Source: Cacajao melanocephalus (Eukaryota; Chordata; Mammalia; Primates; Pitheciidae). From it: DNA of 64,000 nt. Position numbers and translations under genes: made by a program. The stretch covers positions 1-64,000 of the forward strand of contig CAUYLG010051145.1 of assembly GCA_963573385.1 (NCBI GenBank), read 5' to 3'. Position 1 is the stretch's first letter. Each line of letters starts with the position of its first letter. Below, one piece after another: positions 22,145 to 33,254 of this stretch. Under the pieces are notes generated by a model, which saw nothing but the letters and a program-made list of their open reading frames with translations, was not told where the DNA came from and made no database searches.

Positions 22145-22545
22145 TATTAGCTAAAAATTGAAAACAACCCAAATGTCTGTTGACAGGTGGATAGAGAAAT
22201 AAACTGTGAAACATCCATACAATAGGATACTCAGCAATAAAAACGAATGAACTATTGAAATGTGCAACAACATGGATGAATGTTAAAATCATCATGCCAG
22301 ACAAAAATGTGTACATATTGTATGGTTTCATTTATATAAATGTGTAGAAAATACAAACAACAGTGATAAGAAGCAGATCAGTAGTTACTTGGGAGGGGTT
22401 GGATAGAGATTATAAAGTAGCAGGCGGAAATTCTCTTGATTGTAGTGATGGTTTCACAGGTGTATGCATATATCAAAATTTATGAAATCATACATGAAAT
22501 GTTTACATTTTATTATATATCAGTAAAGCTATATGTGTCATATTT
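22145..22545 (+). mobile_element. L1 3' end (L1M type)
   Basis: Sense-orientation L1: ORF2 C-terminal region with aattgaaaacaacccaaatg and a aacaacatggatgaatgtta segment, followed by the older-type 3'UTR with ggtttcacaggtgtatgcat and a fitting end at tatcagtaaagc. The 3'UTR type is that of old mammalian L1M elements. 5'-truncated, with no open frame. Confidence 0.88.
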
Positions 22546-22599
22546 GTACATACACATTTCTGTGTTGGTGTGTGTATTATTTGTGTACTCCCCTTTTTG

Positions 22600-22725
22600 C
22601 CAACAAAGAATTAGCTCCATGAGAGCAGATAAGTTTTATTTTTGGTCTAGTGCTATATTCCAGCTTCTAGAATGTGCTTGGCACATAGTAGGAGCTTGAT
22701 AAATATTTAGGGAATAAATAAATTT
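22600..22725 (+). repeat. L2 3' end
   Basis: ttagctccatgagagcagat, then a gtgcttggcacatagtagga segment and gataaatatttagggaataa: the standard L2 3' end in sense orientation. Confidence 0.85.
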
Positions 22726-23579
22726 AAAGAGGGGATATATAACCCTCTGTATATATATGTAAGCACTCTGCTTCTGCTTTTAAACGTGTGTCTTTCTAAA
22801 GATTATCACCATCTTTTTTTCTATCTGAGTGGTGCAGAAATGGTGTATATCTCAGATGATTCTGGAAAATAGAAAATAATCTCAGGTTGCAAAGAAGTGG
22901 GTAATACCCAGCTTAAACAGAGTAACCGGGTAGAGGGAGAATTCAACTGTAGGTTGAGATACAGTAGATTAGCCAAATATTTCATAAGAGGAGCTAACCA
23001 TTGAAACATAATTTGTGATTTTCACATGATAAAACCTTCAGGTGATTCCGGGAATTATGGTAAGATTATAAAAGGCATCAAGAGGTAAGAGAAATCTGAG
23101 GCAGGATAACCTGAGACTAAGATCTGCTCAATTCAGGACAAAGAGGAAGATATACAAAATAACAGGAAGAATGCCAGGAAGGGAATTGGGTTTATATAAG
23201 CTGATGGATTTATATGTCTCTGTCAGGGTGGGAGAGTGACAGATTTCCTTAAGGCACAGGGGTTTTTTAGGCCAATTAAATAAAAATAGTCAATGCTGTA
23301 AAGTCTTTTACATGGTATCAAGAAAGATGGCCAACTCCACGTAGAATAACTCATAGACTTTCTCATTGGATTTGATTTGGGGTGACTGGCATAGAGCCAA
23401 GGCAGTACACTCTGTTTCCATAATATTGGCCAGGATTCAAGTTTGGAGGTCAACAATGAGATTAGTTTCCCTCAACCCCAAATCTACTTCCTTGTGACAT
23501 CTACATTTTGGTCCTTGTTTTACATTCTATGGCCATCCTAAGTATGCCTAACATAAGGATTTGCCTGTTTGATTGTCCT
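22726..23579. other. Unassigned sequence
   Basis: No named repeat or gene recognised. Frames at 22821-23456 show no family features. Confidence 0.4.
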
Positions 23580-23850
23580 AGAGCATTTTTATGATCTTCT
23601 TCATCTTCTCCAGGTTACATACTCCTATTCCTTCGTCATTTTATCATTTAATATTTTCATAGTTTCTCACCAGCTTTTCTGTCATTCACTCCATCATTTA
23701 GTGCTTCCCCAATGGCCATGAGAAACTGACTTTCTATTAGAAAAGTTTAATGTTCTTTTTCCTCCAAGACTGGAGGCTCCATGAGAGTGAGGAATGTGGT
23801 TCTTGTGTTTATTTTGTATATGGCTTTAGAGGTAATAGAAGCACTTAGTT
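23580..23850 (+). repeat. L2 fragment, sense
   Basis: The end (gactggaggctccatgagag with a ggaatgtggttcttgtgttt segment) matches the L2 3' region. The upstream 180 bases, CT-rich and with a sensible spacing, are probably the same element but are poorly matched. Confidence 0.55.
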
Positions 23851-24006
23851 TTAGGAACCGGCACACTCCTGCATGTGGCAGGCATTTATTTATTTGCAGA
23901 GAAAGTGGTTTTATAGAATGTTTTTACTGTGTTGTTATTGCAAGTTTTCAATTTACATCCATTTTAACTGTAAATTGCTAAGCATTATGACCATCCAGTA
24001 ACCAAC

Positions 24007-24088
24007 TTTTCTTCCTTCCTTCCATTCTACCTTTTTCCTTTCCTTTCCTTCCATCCTTCCTTCCTTTCTTCCATCTTTCCTTCCATTT
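24007..24088. repeat. Polypyrimidine (TTCC)n tract
   Basis: About 80 bases of TTCC and CTTT units, interrupted by a few A residues. It directly abuts an antisense L2 end. Confidence 0.92.
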
Positions 24089-24250
24089 AACAAGCATTTA
24101 CTGATTGCCTATTCTTTGTTCAATCTGACAACACAATGTTGAATGAGACCCTGTCCCTACTGTCCAGGAGTATTAGAAAGACAGATACATAAACAATTAC
24201 ATTAGGAACAATAATTATTCTAATGAAAGAACTAGGAAATGCTTTATGAA
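24089..24250 (-). repeat. L2 3' end, antisense
   Basis: aacaagcatttactgattgc followed by a ttgaatgagaccctgtccct segment and aagacagatacataaacaat, in the order of a reversed L2 3' region. A short A-rich run (24250-24275) follows. Confidence 0.75.
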
Positions 24251-24439
24251 AAAAAAAAAAAGAAAGAAAACAAAAAACTGTTCCTGTCGGCCTCCATACA
24301 CTTCTTGTTGCTTCCTTTGATGTTTGTCTTTCTTGCAATTCTTTACATGGAAGTAATGCCTTTAGTAACTCAAGAAAGTAAGTCATAGTAGATCATCTGG
24401 CTTTGGGCTTTGGTCATTAGAGATTAGAAATTAACACAT

Positions 24440-24741
<302 letters not shown>

Positions 24742-25399
24742 TTTCAAACTGACCATTAAATGAAAGATACGTTAAATAACTGGATTCAATAAGTGAAACA
24801 TATATAATAAGAAACACAGAAACAGCAAGATTTTGAAGCTATGAAATACTATGTTCAAGATGTCATTTTGTCTATCAAGGACTTTAATGCATTCCTCATG
24901 GGATAAACTTTATTGTAGATCTTCTTTTCTGGAATAAGATACTTATTTCCAGCTCAGACGGATTCCTGTTGTTTATATTAGCTGGCTATTTCTGCTTTTC
25001 TGAGGCTTGAGACTTCATAGTATGACAGTGCTGATGGCTCTAAGCTTTTAAATCTTTAATCACCCTAATTCCTGTACTTGGGGTCATGTTACTTAAGTAG
25101 GCGCCACTATTCTCAGGAATAGAACTGCTAGAATAAAAATATATCTGTATCTTTTCTTCCCCTGTGGTTTACCTAAAACAAACCCAAAAGAACATGGAAC
25201 TGGAAACCATGAACTTATTAGTTCCTTCAAAATTATTATTTGCCTGACCACAAAAGACCTCATGTGTTACTGTTTTAGTAGCGTGGTTTGTCATCTCTCT
25301 TCTTTTCTACCTTTTTTCTTAGTGAATAGAAAGTTCATTAGCTCTTGTTTAGTCTTTTTCCTTTGTATCAAACAATAATAAGGACCTCTGTAAACACAA
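24742..25399. other. Unassigned sequence
   Basis: About 660 bases with no repeat or gene recognised. Confidence 0.45.
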
Positions 25400-25510
25400 C
25401 AGGGGCTAACATTTTGGAGCACTTACTATGTGAGAATTTGCAGACTAAGTACCATGCATGTATTATCTGATTTAATCCCCATATTATGGTATGTGCATAG
25501 ACTCTAATAC
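25400..25510 (-). repeat. MIR fragment, antisense
   Basis: ggagcacttactatgtgaga and tattatctgatttaatcccc are reversed MIR landmarks. Confidence 0.7.
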
Positions 25511-25514
25511 AGAG

Positions 25515-25612
25515 GTTGTCAGTAATGCAGGTTCCTGTGCTCTGCCCTTTGAGAGTTTAATTCAAGAGGTCTGGGGTGATGTACAGAACTAAGCATTTTT
25601 GGATGGTTTTAA
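25515..25612 (+). mobile_element. MER5A fragment (hAT-type)
   Basis: atgcaggttcctgtgctctg followed by ttcaagaggtctggggtgat and a following actaagcattttt match the middle of MER5A. Both termini are lost or unreadable. Confidence 0.7.
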
Positions 25613-25733
25613 GAAAAGGAGTAGCTACCGTTTTTAATACACACGCTGGAACATTGTAATGAAGGTGTTGCTAAGATTGAAATTTGGAAACTAATGTTTT
25701 ATATACACTATAATGGATAAATCACTGGGACGG

Positions 25734-26102
25734 TGTATTAGTCCATTTTCACACGGCTGATAAAGACTTACCTGAGATCGCACAATTTATACAGAAAAAA
25801 GGGTTTAAGGAACTTAGAGTTCCATGTGGCTGAGGAGGCCTCACAATCAGGGCAGAAGCCAAGGAAGAGCAAGTCACATCTTGTGTGGATGGTGGCAGGC
25901 AAAGAGAGCTTTTGCAGGGAAACTTCCCCTTACAGAACCATCAGAACTTTGTGAGACTTATTTACTATCATGAAGATGGCACAGGAAAAACCTGCTTCCG
26001 TGATTCAACCACCTCGCCAAGAGTCCCTCCCACAACATATGGGACTTGTTGGAGATACAGTTCAAGATGAGATTTGGGTGGGGACACAGCCAAACCGTAT
26101 CA
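25734..26102 (-). repeat. THE1 3' LTR
   Basis: Plus strand begins tgtattagtccattttcaca and ends ccgtatca, 369 bp, the reverse of a THE1 LTR. The R/poly(A) region lies near the start on this strand. It differs from the 5' LTR at many positions, as expected for an insertion tens of millions of years old. Confidence 0.96.
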
Positions 26103-26122
26103 TTCCACCCCTGTCCCCTCCC
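26103..26122 (-). promoter_or_regulatory. Polypurine tract of THE1
   Basis: On the minus strand the 20 bases immediately before the 3' LTR are almost all purine (gggaggggacaggggtggaa), which is the plus-strand DNA synthesis primer position for an LTR element. Confidence 0.85.
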
Positions 26123-27296
26123 AAACCTCATGTCCTCACATTTCAAAACCAACCATGCCTCTCAACAGTCCCTCAAAGTCTTAACTCATTTTGGCATTAA
26201 CTCAAAAGTCCACAGTCCAAAGTTTCATCTGAGACAAGGCAAGTCCCTTCTGTCCATGAGCTTGCAAACTCAAAAACAAGTTAGTTACTTCCTAGATACA
26301 ATGAGGGTACAGGCATTGAGTAAATACAGCAATTCAAAATGAGAGTAATTGCAAAAACATAGGGCTATAGGCCCCATGTAAGTCCAAAATACAGCAGGGC
26401 AGTCAAATCTTAAAGCTCGAAAGTGATCTCCTTTGAATCTGTATCTCACATCCAGGTCACACTGATATAAGAGGTGGGTTCCCATGGTCTTGGGCAGCTC
26501 CACCCCTGTGGCTTTGCATGGTACAGCCTCCTTCCTGGCTGCTGCTTTCACGGACTGGCATTGAGTGTCTGTGGCTTTTCCAGGTGCATGGTGCAAGCTG
26601 TCGGTGGCTCTACCATTCTGAGATCTGGGGGATGGTGGCCATTGTCTCACAGCTCCACTAAGCAGAGGACTCCACTAAGCAGAGCCCCAGTAGGGACTCT
26701 GTATGGGGCCTCTGACCCCATATTTCCTTTCCACACTGCTTAGCAGAGGTTCTCCATAAGGGCCCCACCCCAACAGCAAACTTCTGCTTGAGCATCAAGG
26801 CATTTCTACACATCTTCTGAAATTTAGGTGGAGGTTCCCAAACCTCAATTCTTGATGTCTATGTATTGCGGGCTCAACATCACATGGAAGCTGCCAAGGC
26901 TTGGGGCTTGGACCCTCTGGAGCCAAAGTCCAAGCTGTACCTTGGCCCCTTTTAGCTGCAGCCGGAGCAGTTGGGATGCAGGGCACCAAGTGCCTAGGCT
27001 GCACAGAGCATGGGGCCCTTGGCCCAGCCTAGGAAACATCTTTTCCACTTTGGTCTTCAAACCTGTGATGGGAGGGCCTGCCATGAAGACCTCTGACATA
27101 CCCTGGAGACATTTTTCCCATTGTCTTGGGGATTAACATTTGTCTCCTTGTTACTTATGCAAATTTCTGCAGCCAGATTAAATTTCTCCTCAGAGAATGA
27201 GATTTCCTTTTCTACTGCATGGTCAGGCTACAAATTTTCTGAACTTTTATGCTCTGCTTCCCTTATAAAACTAAATGTCTTTAACAGCACCCGAAG

Positions 27297-27662
27297 TCAC
27301 ATCTTGAATGCTTTGCTGCTTAGAAATTTCCTTTCCCAGATAACGTAAAAAATCTCTTCCAAGTTCAAATTTCCACAAATCTCAAGGCATGGGCAAAATG
27401 CCACCAGTCTCTTTGCTAAAATGTAAAAAGAATCACCTTCTCCAGTTCCAACAAGTTCCTCATTTCCATCTGAGACCACATCAGCCTGGATTTCATTGTC
27501 CATAAAATTATCAGCATTTTGGTCAAAGCCATTCAACAAGTCTCTAGGAAGTTCCAAACTTTCCCACATTTTCTCACCTTTTTCTGACCCCTCTGTACTG
27601 TTCCAACCTCTGTTACCCAGTTCCAAATTCACTTCAGCAGTCCCCCACTCTCCTGGTACCAA
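27297..27662 (-). pseudogene. MaLR gag-like frame remnant
   Basis: A 121-codon open frame begins at the primer binding site, just inside the 5' LTR of the THE1 element, where MaLR internal sequence encodes its degenerate gag-related product. It ends at a stop, and the rest of the internal region has only short frames (another of 121 codons at 26285-26650). I treat both as remnants with no evidence of expression. The family link rests on position in the element, not on a recognised protein motif. Confidence 0.55.
27645..27661 (-). promoter_or_regulatory. tRNA-Leu-type primer binding site
   Basis: Just inside the 5' LTR the minus strand reads tggtaccaggagagtggggg, complementary to the 3' end of a leucine tRNA apart from an extra AG. 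It is six bases from the LTR end. MaLR and ERVL elements use tRNA-Leu priming. Confidence 0.75.
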
Positions 27663-27667
27663 CTTAC

Positions 27668-28031
27668 TATATTAGTGCATTTTTACTGCTAATAAAGACA
27701 TACCTGAGACTGGGTAATTTATTCAGAAGAAGGGTTTAATGAACTTACAGGTCCATGTGGCTTGGGAGGCGGCTCAATCATGGCGGAAGCCAAGGAGGAG
27801 GAAGTAATATCTTACATGGATGGGCGCAGGCAAAGAGAGAGCTTATGCAGGAAAAGCCCCCTTACAGAACCATCAGATCTCATGAGACTCATTAACTATC
27901 ATGAGAACAGCAAGGAAAAGACTTGCCCCCAAGATTCAACAGCTTCCCACCGGGCCTTTCCCACACACGTCGAAATTGTGGGAGAGACAATTCAAGATGA
28001 GCTTTGGGTGGGCACATAGCCAACTATATCA
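27668..28031 (-). repeat. THE1 5' LTR
   Basis: Plus strand begins tatattagtgcatttttact and ends ctatatca, 364 bp. The first base pair of the plus-strand end (normally TGTA) is TATA here, a loss of the terminal G by transition. Confidence 0.95.
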
Positions 28032-28144
28032 GATGGAAATCAAGGGTTCTGGGTCTTCCAGTAACTATGTATCATCAGTGGGGAGACTAGGGTGATGAAG
28101 GGAATTCAGGGAAGGCTCACTGGAAGGGGTGTGGCATAGGAGTT

Positions 28145-28241
28145 TAGAACAGAACTTTGGAGTCAGGGAGATCCAGCTCTCATGCCAGCTCTGCCACTTG
28201 CTATTCTACCACTTAGCATTTCTGTTTCTCAGTTTCCCATC
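28145..28241 (+). repeat. MIR, left piece (split by MST LTR)
   Basis: actttggagtcagggagatc, ctcatgccagctctgccact and a tttctcagtttcccatc end; the MIR continues after the LTR at 28604 with ccatctataaaatgagaata. Joined, they give the standard MIR tttcccatctgtaaaatg core. Confidence 0.88.
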
Positions 28242-28603
28242 TGTATCAGGCTGTTCTTGCATTGCTACCAAGAGACACCAGAGGCTGGGTAATTTATAAA
28301 GAAAAAACATTTAATTGGCTCATGGTTCTGCAGACTTTACAGGAAGCATGGTGATGCCATCTTCTCAGTTTCTGGGCAGTCCTCAGGAAGTTTTTACTAA
28401 TAGCAGAAGGCAAAGCAAGGAAGAGGCATGTCACATGGTGAAATGACCAGATCTTGAGAGAACTCACTCACTATTACAAAAACAACACCAAGCCATGAGG
28501 GATCCACCCCCATGACCCAAACTCCCACCAAGCTCCACCTCCAGCATTGGGAATTACAGTTAAACATGAGATCTGGGTAGGGACAAATATCTAAACTATA
28601 TCA
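28242..28603 (-). mobile_element. MST-type (MSTB-like) MaLR solo LTR
   Basis: Plus strand runs tgtatcaggctgttcttgca to ctatatca, 362 bp, a reversed MST LTR with taatttataaagaaaaaaca marking the R/poly(A) region and ctttacaggaagcatggtga within U3/R. A perfect 5-bp target duplication CCATC flanks it, inside a MIR. No internal sequence, so a solo LTR. Confidence 0.96.
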
Positions 28604-28800
28604 CCATCTATAAAATGAGAATAGCAATAGTATTTTACATATAGTCACTGATAAATATATATAATACATATGTGTGTGTGTGTGTGTGTATATGTATATG
28701 TATATATACATATACACACACATGTAGTCACTGTAAGAATTAAATAGGCCAATGCCTGTAATTTGCTTAGAGCACTTCCAGGGAACATTGTAAGAATGGC
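28604..28800 (+). repeat. MIR, right piece, carrying a microsatellite
   Basis: Resumes the MIR with ccatctataaaatgagaata, is interrupted by the TA/TG/CA tract at 28651-28724, and goes on with gtaagaattaaataggccaa and a tgcttagagcacttccag 3' part. Confidence 0.8.
28651..28724. repeat. Palindromic (TA)n(TG)n(TA)n(CA)n tract
   Basis: A TA/TG/TATG/CA microsatellite with inverted symmetry around 28697-28707: the left TG/TATATG part pairs with the right CATATA/CA part. It is bracketed by the direct repeat tagtcactg at 28642-28650 and 28725-28733. Confidence 0.9.
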
Positions 28801-28829
28801 TTAATATTTTCTCTTTTTATATTTTTGTG

Positions 28830-29560
28830 GTTGGAAGATGTAATTCTTGAACTGAGGCTTACAGGGGTGAGGAGGAGTCAGCCTGGTGAAGGACCAGATG
28901 TGGCAATAGCAGGTGGCCTCTGTGGCAGAGCAGATATCATGAGCAACAGCACAGATACGAGAAGCAGCCTTGTCTGGCTTGTGTGTGAAGTATGGGATGT
29001 GAGGCTAGAGAATTAGGTAGAGGTCAGCTTGTGAAGGTCCTAGAGTTTTATATTGTAAATTTTAAAGTGATGGAAGACCATTCCCAGGAGTTACGGAGGG
29101 TGGTGTTTCAGCTGTTTCCAGGGTAGAAATGTGGAAAATGGATTTGGGAAAAAAAGAGACAGGGTGACAAGTTAAGCAGAACTGCAGGAGTCCAGGTGAC
29201 AGATGGGGAAGAGAGAGAACAAGGATAAAAAGGAGAGCCAAGAAATGTTTAGGAGATAAAATAGACACGTCCTGATTTTAAAGGGAGAGGTTAGGAAGAA
29301 GAGAGTGAAGAAGGGCCAGGTTTCCGTTTTGGAATTAGGTGAATGGTGACATCACAGAGACAAAGCAGAAGGGAGTTTTTACAGACTTGGTGAGCTCAGT
29401 TTTGGTCTATGGAGTTTGTGACACCTGTGGAGTGTCCCCAGAGAGATGTCTACAGGGAAGTGGACATTATGGATCTAAAGTGTAGCGACTGGTTTTATCT
29501 GAGGCTTGGAACACATGATCTAATAACAAAAGCTCTGGTAAACTGAAAAGAACACTGCAA
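28830..29560 (+). repeat. Ancient interspersed repeat, family unnamed (copy 1)
   Basis: Shares phrases in the same order with 39140-39680 and 58250-59410: gaaggtcctagagttttata, then gtgatggaagaccattccca, then ctgcaggagtccaggtgac, then a aggagataaaatagacacgt segment, then gagctcagttttggtctatg and gacacctgtggagtgtcccc. I recognise the pattern as a high-copy old mammalian repeat, but cannot name it with confidence. All three copies in this window are on the plus strand. Confidence 0.6.
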
Positions 29561-30498
29561 ACATAAAGCATTCAGAGCAGTGTTATTCAGATCTTGTAGT
29601 CTTCAGCATTAATTGGTTTGTTAGAATACAAAGAACTCCAGTGAAATTTACCTAAAAAAGGAAAAATGTACTCTTCCCCTGGCTCATTAGAAGGATTTCT
29701 GAAGAGAAAATACTGTGTGCAATGACATGCATTTAAATTCCAAGCTTCCAAAGAAAATTTCAAGACAGGCCATCCTCATTCTCGGTTAATTAGAAAATAA
29801 ATAGCTAAACCAGCAGAAGAGACCTCCTTTGGGTAGGCTTTTCTGTTTGTTTTGGGTTTCTTGGAGGATTACTTATACCTAGGGCTTTGTTATAAGATGA
29901 TATTTTTATAGACTTACTGAATATTAGAGTTAGAAGCAACCTGATCTTAGATGTGAGAAAGCAGAGGTCCCTCGAGGTTGAGTGATTTACTCCAGGTTTC
30001 ATCTTCAACACATGGTAGAGCCAGGCCCTACAGCAAGGTCCACGGGACTAGGGCAGCGGGCTTCTTCAGTGCTCTATGCTGATTCTCATTTTGCAACATT
30101 AACAAATTTATTCCCCACCTCCTTATTCTTTCTTTTTCCTTTTTATCTTCCTAAAGAGAACACAAACATAATAAGAACAAATATAGTATTACACAGGTGG
30201 CCATGCTGTCTGGAAAAGCTTTCCTCTGTGGGACATAGCCTACTACTCTTAAACTGTCTAATAAGGTTTAGATGGAAAATTCTATTGAGATTAAAATGTT
30301 TTCATATTTAAAAGACAAGTATTACATCTCTAGGCACAATATTTTTTTTCTCCAATGTATATTAGCTATGCTAGTGGTGAGAGTAGCACAGCAGTTGTAG
30401 TAGCAGCCACAGCAGTTGTAGGGTTAGCTAAAGTCAAAAGGCAGGGGTGGAGGTAGTAATAATGATGGTGATGATATGTATTTAGTGAGTGCTTAGAG
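29561..30498. other. Unassigned; weak old repeat at 29920-30030
   Basis: The stretch gagaaagcagaggtccctcg with gagtgatttactccaggttt resembles the lower-copy mammalian repeats of the L2/L3 type. Nothing else recognised. GTR-like triplets (gtagtaataatgatggtgat) at 30440-30475 are low complexity. Confidence 0.4.
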
Positions 30499-31027
30499 CA
30501 GTGGTCCCCAACCTTTTTGGTTCTTGGAATGGGTTTTGTGGAAGACAATTTTTCCAAGACCTGGGGCAGGTGTGGGGTATGGTTTTGGGATGATTCAAGC
30601 ACATTACATTTGTTGTGCACTTTATGTCTATTATTATTACATTACACTATGTAATGAAATAATTATTAACTCACTGTAATGTAGACTCAGTGGGAACTCT
30701 GGGTTTGTTTTCCTGCAAGTAGACGGTCCCATCTTCAGGTGATGGGAGACAGTAACAGATCACCAGGCATTAGATTCTCATAAGGATTGCACAACCTAGA
30801 TCTTACACATACAGTTCACAATAGAGTTCTTGTTCCTATGAGAATCTAATGCCACCGCTGATCTGACAGGAGGTGGAACTCAGGCCATAATGCTAATGAC
30901 AGGGAACTGCTGTAAATACAGATGAAGATTCACTTGCTCGCCTGCTGCTCACCTCCTACTGTGTGGTCCAGTTCCTGACAGGCCATGGACGGGTATTGGT
31001 CTGTGGTCTGGGCATTTGGAACCCCTG
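30499..31027 (+). mobile_element. MER1A (hAT-type), full length
   Basis: Runs from cagtggtccccaacctttt to a matching terminus ggaacccctg, with an inner gattctcataaggattgcac block and cagatgaagattcacttgct. It is 529 bp, matching the MER1A consensus length. The flanking 8-bp target duplications are GCTTAGAG and CCTTAGAG, one mismatch. Non-autonomous relative of Charlie-type transposons; it encodes nothing. Confidence 0.95.
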
Positions 31028-31035
31028 CCTTAGAG

Positions 31036-31230
31036 GCTATATGGAAGCTTAACAGAAAACTCTGATGCTCAAGTTCAAATTCCTGAGGTTGTATCCCAGT
31101 GTAACTATTTCCTGCTATATGACCTTGGCAAATATTAAACTTCTTGAAGTCTCAATTTCCTCATCAATAAAAAATAAAGAAAATAAAAGTGCCTACATCA
31201 AAAGGATATGATGACACTAAAATGAAAAAA
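31036..31230 (+). repeat. MIR SINE
   Basis: caagttcaaattcctgaggt, a tatatgaccttggcaaatat block and caatttcctcatcaataaaa in MIR order. The element immediately follows MER1A. Confidence 0.8.
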
Positions 31231-31279
31231 AAAAGTATATAAGGCTTCTGACAAAGCTTGTAACCCTGACTGTGAGGAA

Positions 31280-31410
31280 GATTTGCTTATTTATCTCCAT
31301 TTTACATATTAGAAAACAAAGACTCAGGGAGATGAAGTAATCTACAAGTCCATTTTATGGCAGAGCTAAAATTCATATCAGGTCTATCTGACTCCTGAGA
31401 TTGTCTCATA
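31280..31410 (-). repeat. MIR fragment, antisense
   Basis: atctccattttacatattag and a agactcagggagatgaagta block, then a gcagagctaaaattcatatc segment, are reversed MIR. It lies next to the sense MIR at 31036, giving an inverted MIR pair. Confidence 0.8.
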
Positions 31411-32325
31411 ACCACCATATACATTTTCTTTGGATAAATTGCTTCTATCTTGAATCGTGAAAATTACTTCTTGAGTCTTGAAAACCAACTTATTTAGGTT
31501 ATTTGTGTGTTTGTCATCCCAGGATAGTTTTCAACATATAGAATGTGCTATTTCTGAATTCCCTGAAATTGTTGCAACAAGATATTTCTGTTGTAAACAG
31601 TAATCCCTTGGATCATGGGTGATTAACCTTCCCACAAACCTGGCAGCTGACAAAAATGTACCTTTGGTTTGCAAGACTGAGGACCAGACAAAGTAGAATC
31701 ATAGAAGATAGAGCCCGGGTCAATAGACGCTGTTAGTGGAAAAGTATTTAAAACTATGACTTTTGCCTATTTCTTTTGTATGGCCAAAGGTGGTGCCTAC
31801 TTTCTACAGGTTGCATAGTGATTGCCTGACCTTCTGTATAGATATACTATTGGTACCAGAGGTAAAACTAGCTGCCTTTTGCCTTTCCATTGAAGCCTGC
31901 AACCTCTGAGACTCTGACTCTTACTCCTAGGCTAATAGACTGTTAGTCACCTTCAATGAGTTTCCATTTTCTTTGTTCCTTTTCTATAAGCTGATTCAGA
32001 AACCAACTTGTAGTTTGTGATAAGAATATTGAAACCTTAACTAGGATATTACATTCAACCCCACAAGGAAAGTCTACTTCAGTGGAATTATAATGAATTG
32101 CTTTCATTTTACACCATTTTAAGTCCCAAAGACTTTAACAAGGGGGTTGTTGAAAGTAAATGCCATTTTATTACATATTGTGAAGAGGCAGCAATTAAGA
32201 TGTTGTCTAAGTTAGTGAACTTTATAACGCTTAGAATTTCTCAAGTGTCTCAAGTGCATAGAAAAATGAAGCCAATGTTAACACTGCAGGTGATGGACCA
32301 AGAACCATTATCTTTCTTTCTTACC
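31411..32325. other. Unassigned sequence
   Basis: About 900 bases without a recognised element. The 101-codon plus-strand frame at 32098-32403 runs into the Alu and is not a gene. Confidence 0.45.
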
Positions 32326-32615
32326 TTTTTTTTTTTGACAGGGTTTTGCTCTGTCACACAGGCTGGAGTGCAGTGGTACAATCTTGACTCACTCAAGCTT
32401 TGATCTTCCGGACTCAGGCCGTTTCCTACCTCAGCCTCTGGAGTAGCTAGGACTAGGCACTTGCCACCATGCCTGGCTAAGTTTTACATTTTTTGTAGAG
32501 ATGGGGTTTCAGCACATTGCCCAGGCTGGTCTTGAACTCCTGGGCTCAAGCAATCCTCCTGCCTCAGCCTCTCAAAGTGCAGGGATTACAAACATGAGAC
32601 TCTGAGCCTGGCAGA
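32326..32615 (-). mobile_element. Alu SINE, antisense (old, AluJ/S)
   Basis: A T-rich start, then ctctgtcacacaggctggag, ctcagcctctggagtagct, cattgcccaggctggtcttg and tctcaaagtgcagggattac. Complete but diverged. Confidence 0.95.
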
Positions 32616-33004
32616 TCCGCTATCTTTCATAGGAAAAAAAAAATCCATCCCAATCATCTAGGAAAAACCTCCATCAGCAGAATTAAGAGAGCATCATAAA
32701 AATGTTGTGAGATTTTTGTTGGATTATTACACTGTTATCTAAGCGTTCTTGTTGAAAGCTGAATGGAAAAGCAAGGACCTGATCTCAGTGTTTTTACTTG
32801 TGGGGTAGTGGTCTTTGGAGATGAGGGTTTGATAAAAGAGAATTCTAAAGTAATCCACATAGAAGCCAATAAGCCATACGGGATTTTTCCATTATTTCTA
32901 CTTTGTAATTAATTTATTCCTCATATTTTTCCTGAAGCAATTTGTAGAAACCTTAAATACAAGAGGCACATCAATATAGGGTTATAAGCCTGAATTTTGC
33001 TGTC
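32616..33004. other. Unassigned sequence
   Basis: No repeat or gene recognised between the Alu and the next MIR. Confidence 0.4.
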
Positions 33005-33215
33005 TGATAGACATGAGGTTAGGTCTTAAATATAGCACTTTTTTAGCTTTCTGACATCAAACAAATGATTAATCTCTCAAAGTCTAGTTTCCACATCTGT
33101 AAAATGGAGCAATGCATAGTACTTAAATTATTTTGGCTGTTTGAGCACTGAAAGAGTTTAATTTAGTACCAAAGCAACTGCTATGCTGTTTCTGGTGATC
33201 ATGATGATAAGGATG
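33005..33215 (+). repeat. MIR SINE
   Basis: tagtttccacatctgtaaaa with upstream gctttctgacatcaaacaaa and downstream gtttgagcactgaaagagtt in MIR order. Confidence 0.8.
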
Positions 33216-33254
33216 ATGAGAATGAGTTGAGTTTTATATTTGTTATAATTCTTT

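Larger units (their letters stand above)
25734..28031 (-). mobile_element. THE1 MaLR element with both LTRs
   Basis: A complete endogenous retrovirus-like element of about 2.3 kb on the minus strand. The 3' LTR is 25734-26102, the internal region 26103-27667 and the 5' LTR 27668-28031. The flanks carry a 5-bp target duplication, GACGG on the left and GATGG on the right, differing at a single C that decayed as a CpG transition would. A tRNA-Leu-type primer binding site and a polypurine tract are in place. THE1 elements spread in early anthropoid primates and lack pol. The reading frames inside are broken. Confidence 0.96.

Noticed and set aside
22120..22340. Short minus-strand frames across the L1 end
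   Set aside because: Antisense shadow of L1 ORF2 with no independent support.
26285..27136. Several frames of 69-121 codons on both strands
   Set aside because: All are inside the THE1 internal region and reflect its composition; only the frame starting at the primer binding site is kept as a remnant.
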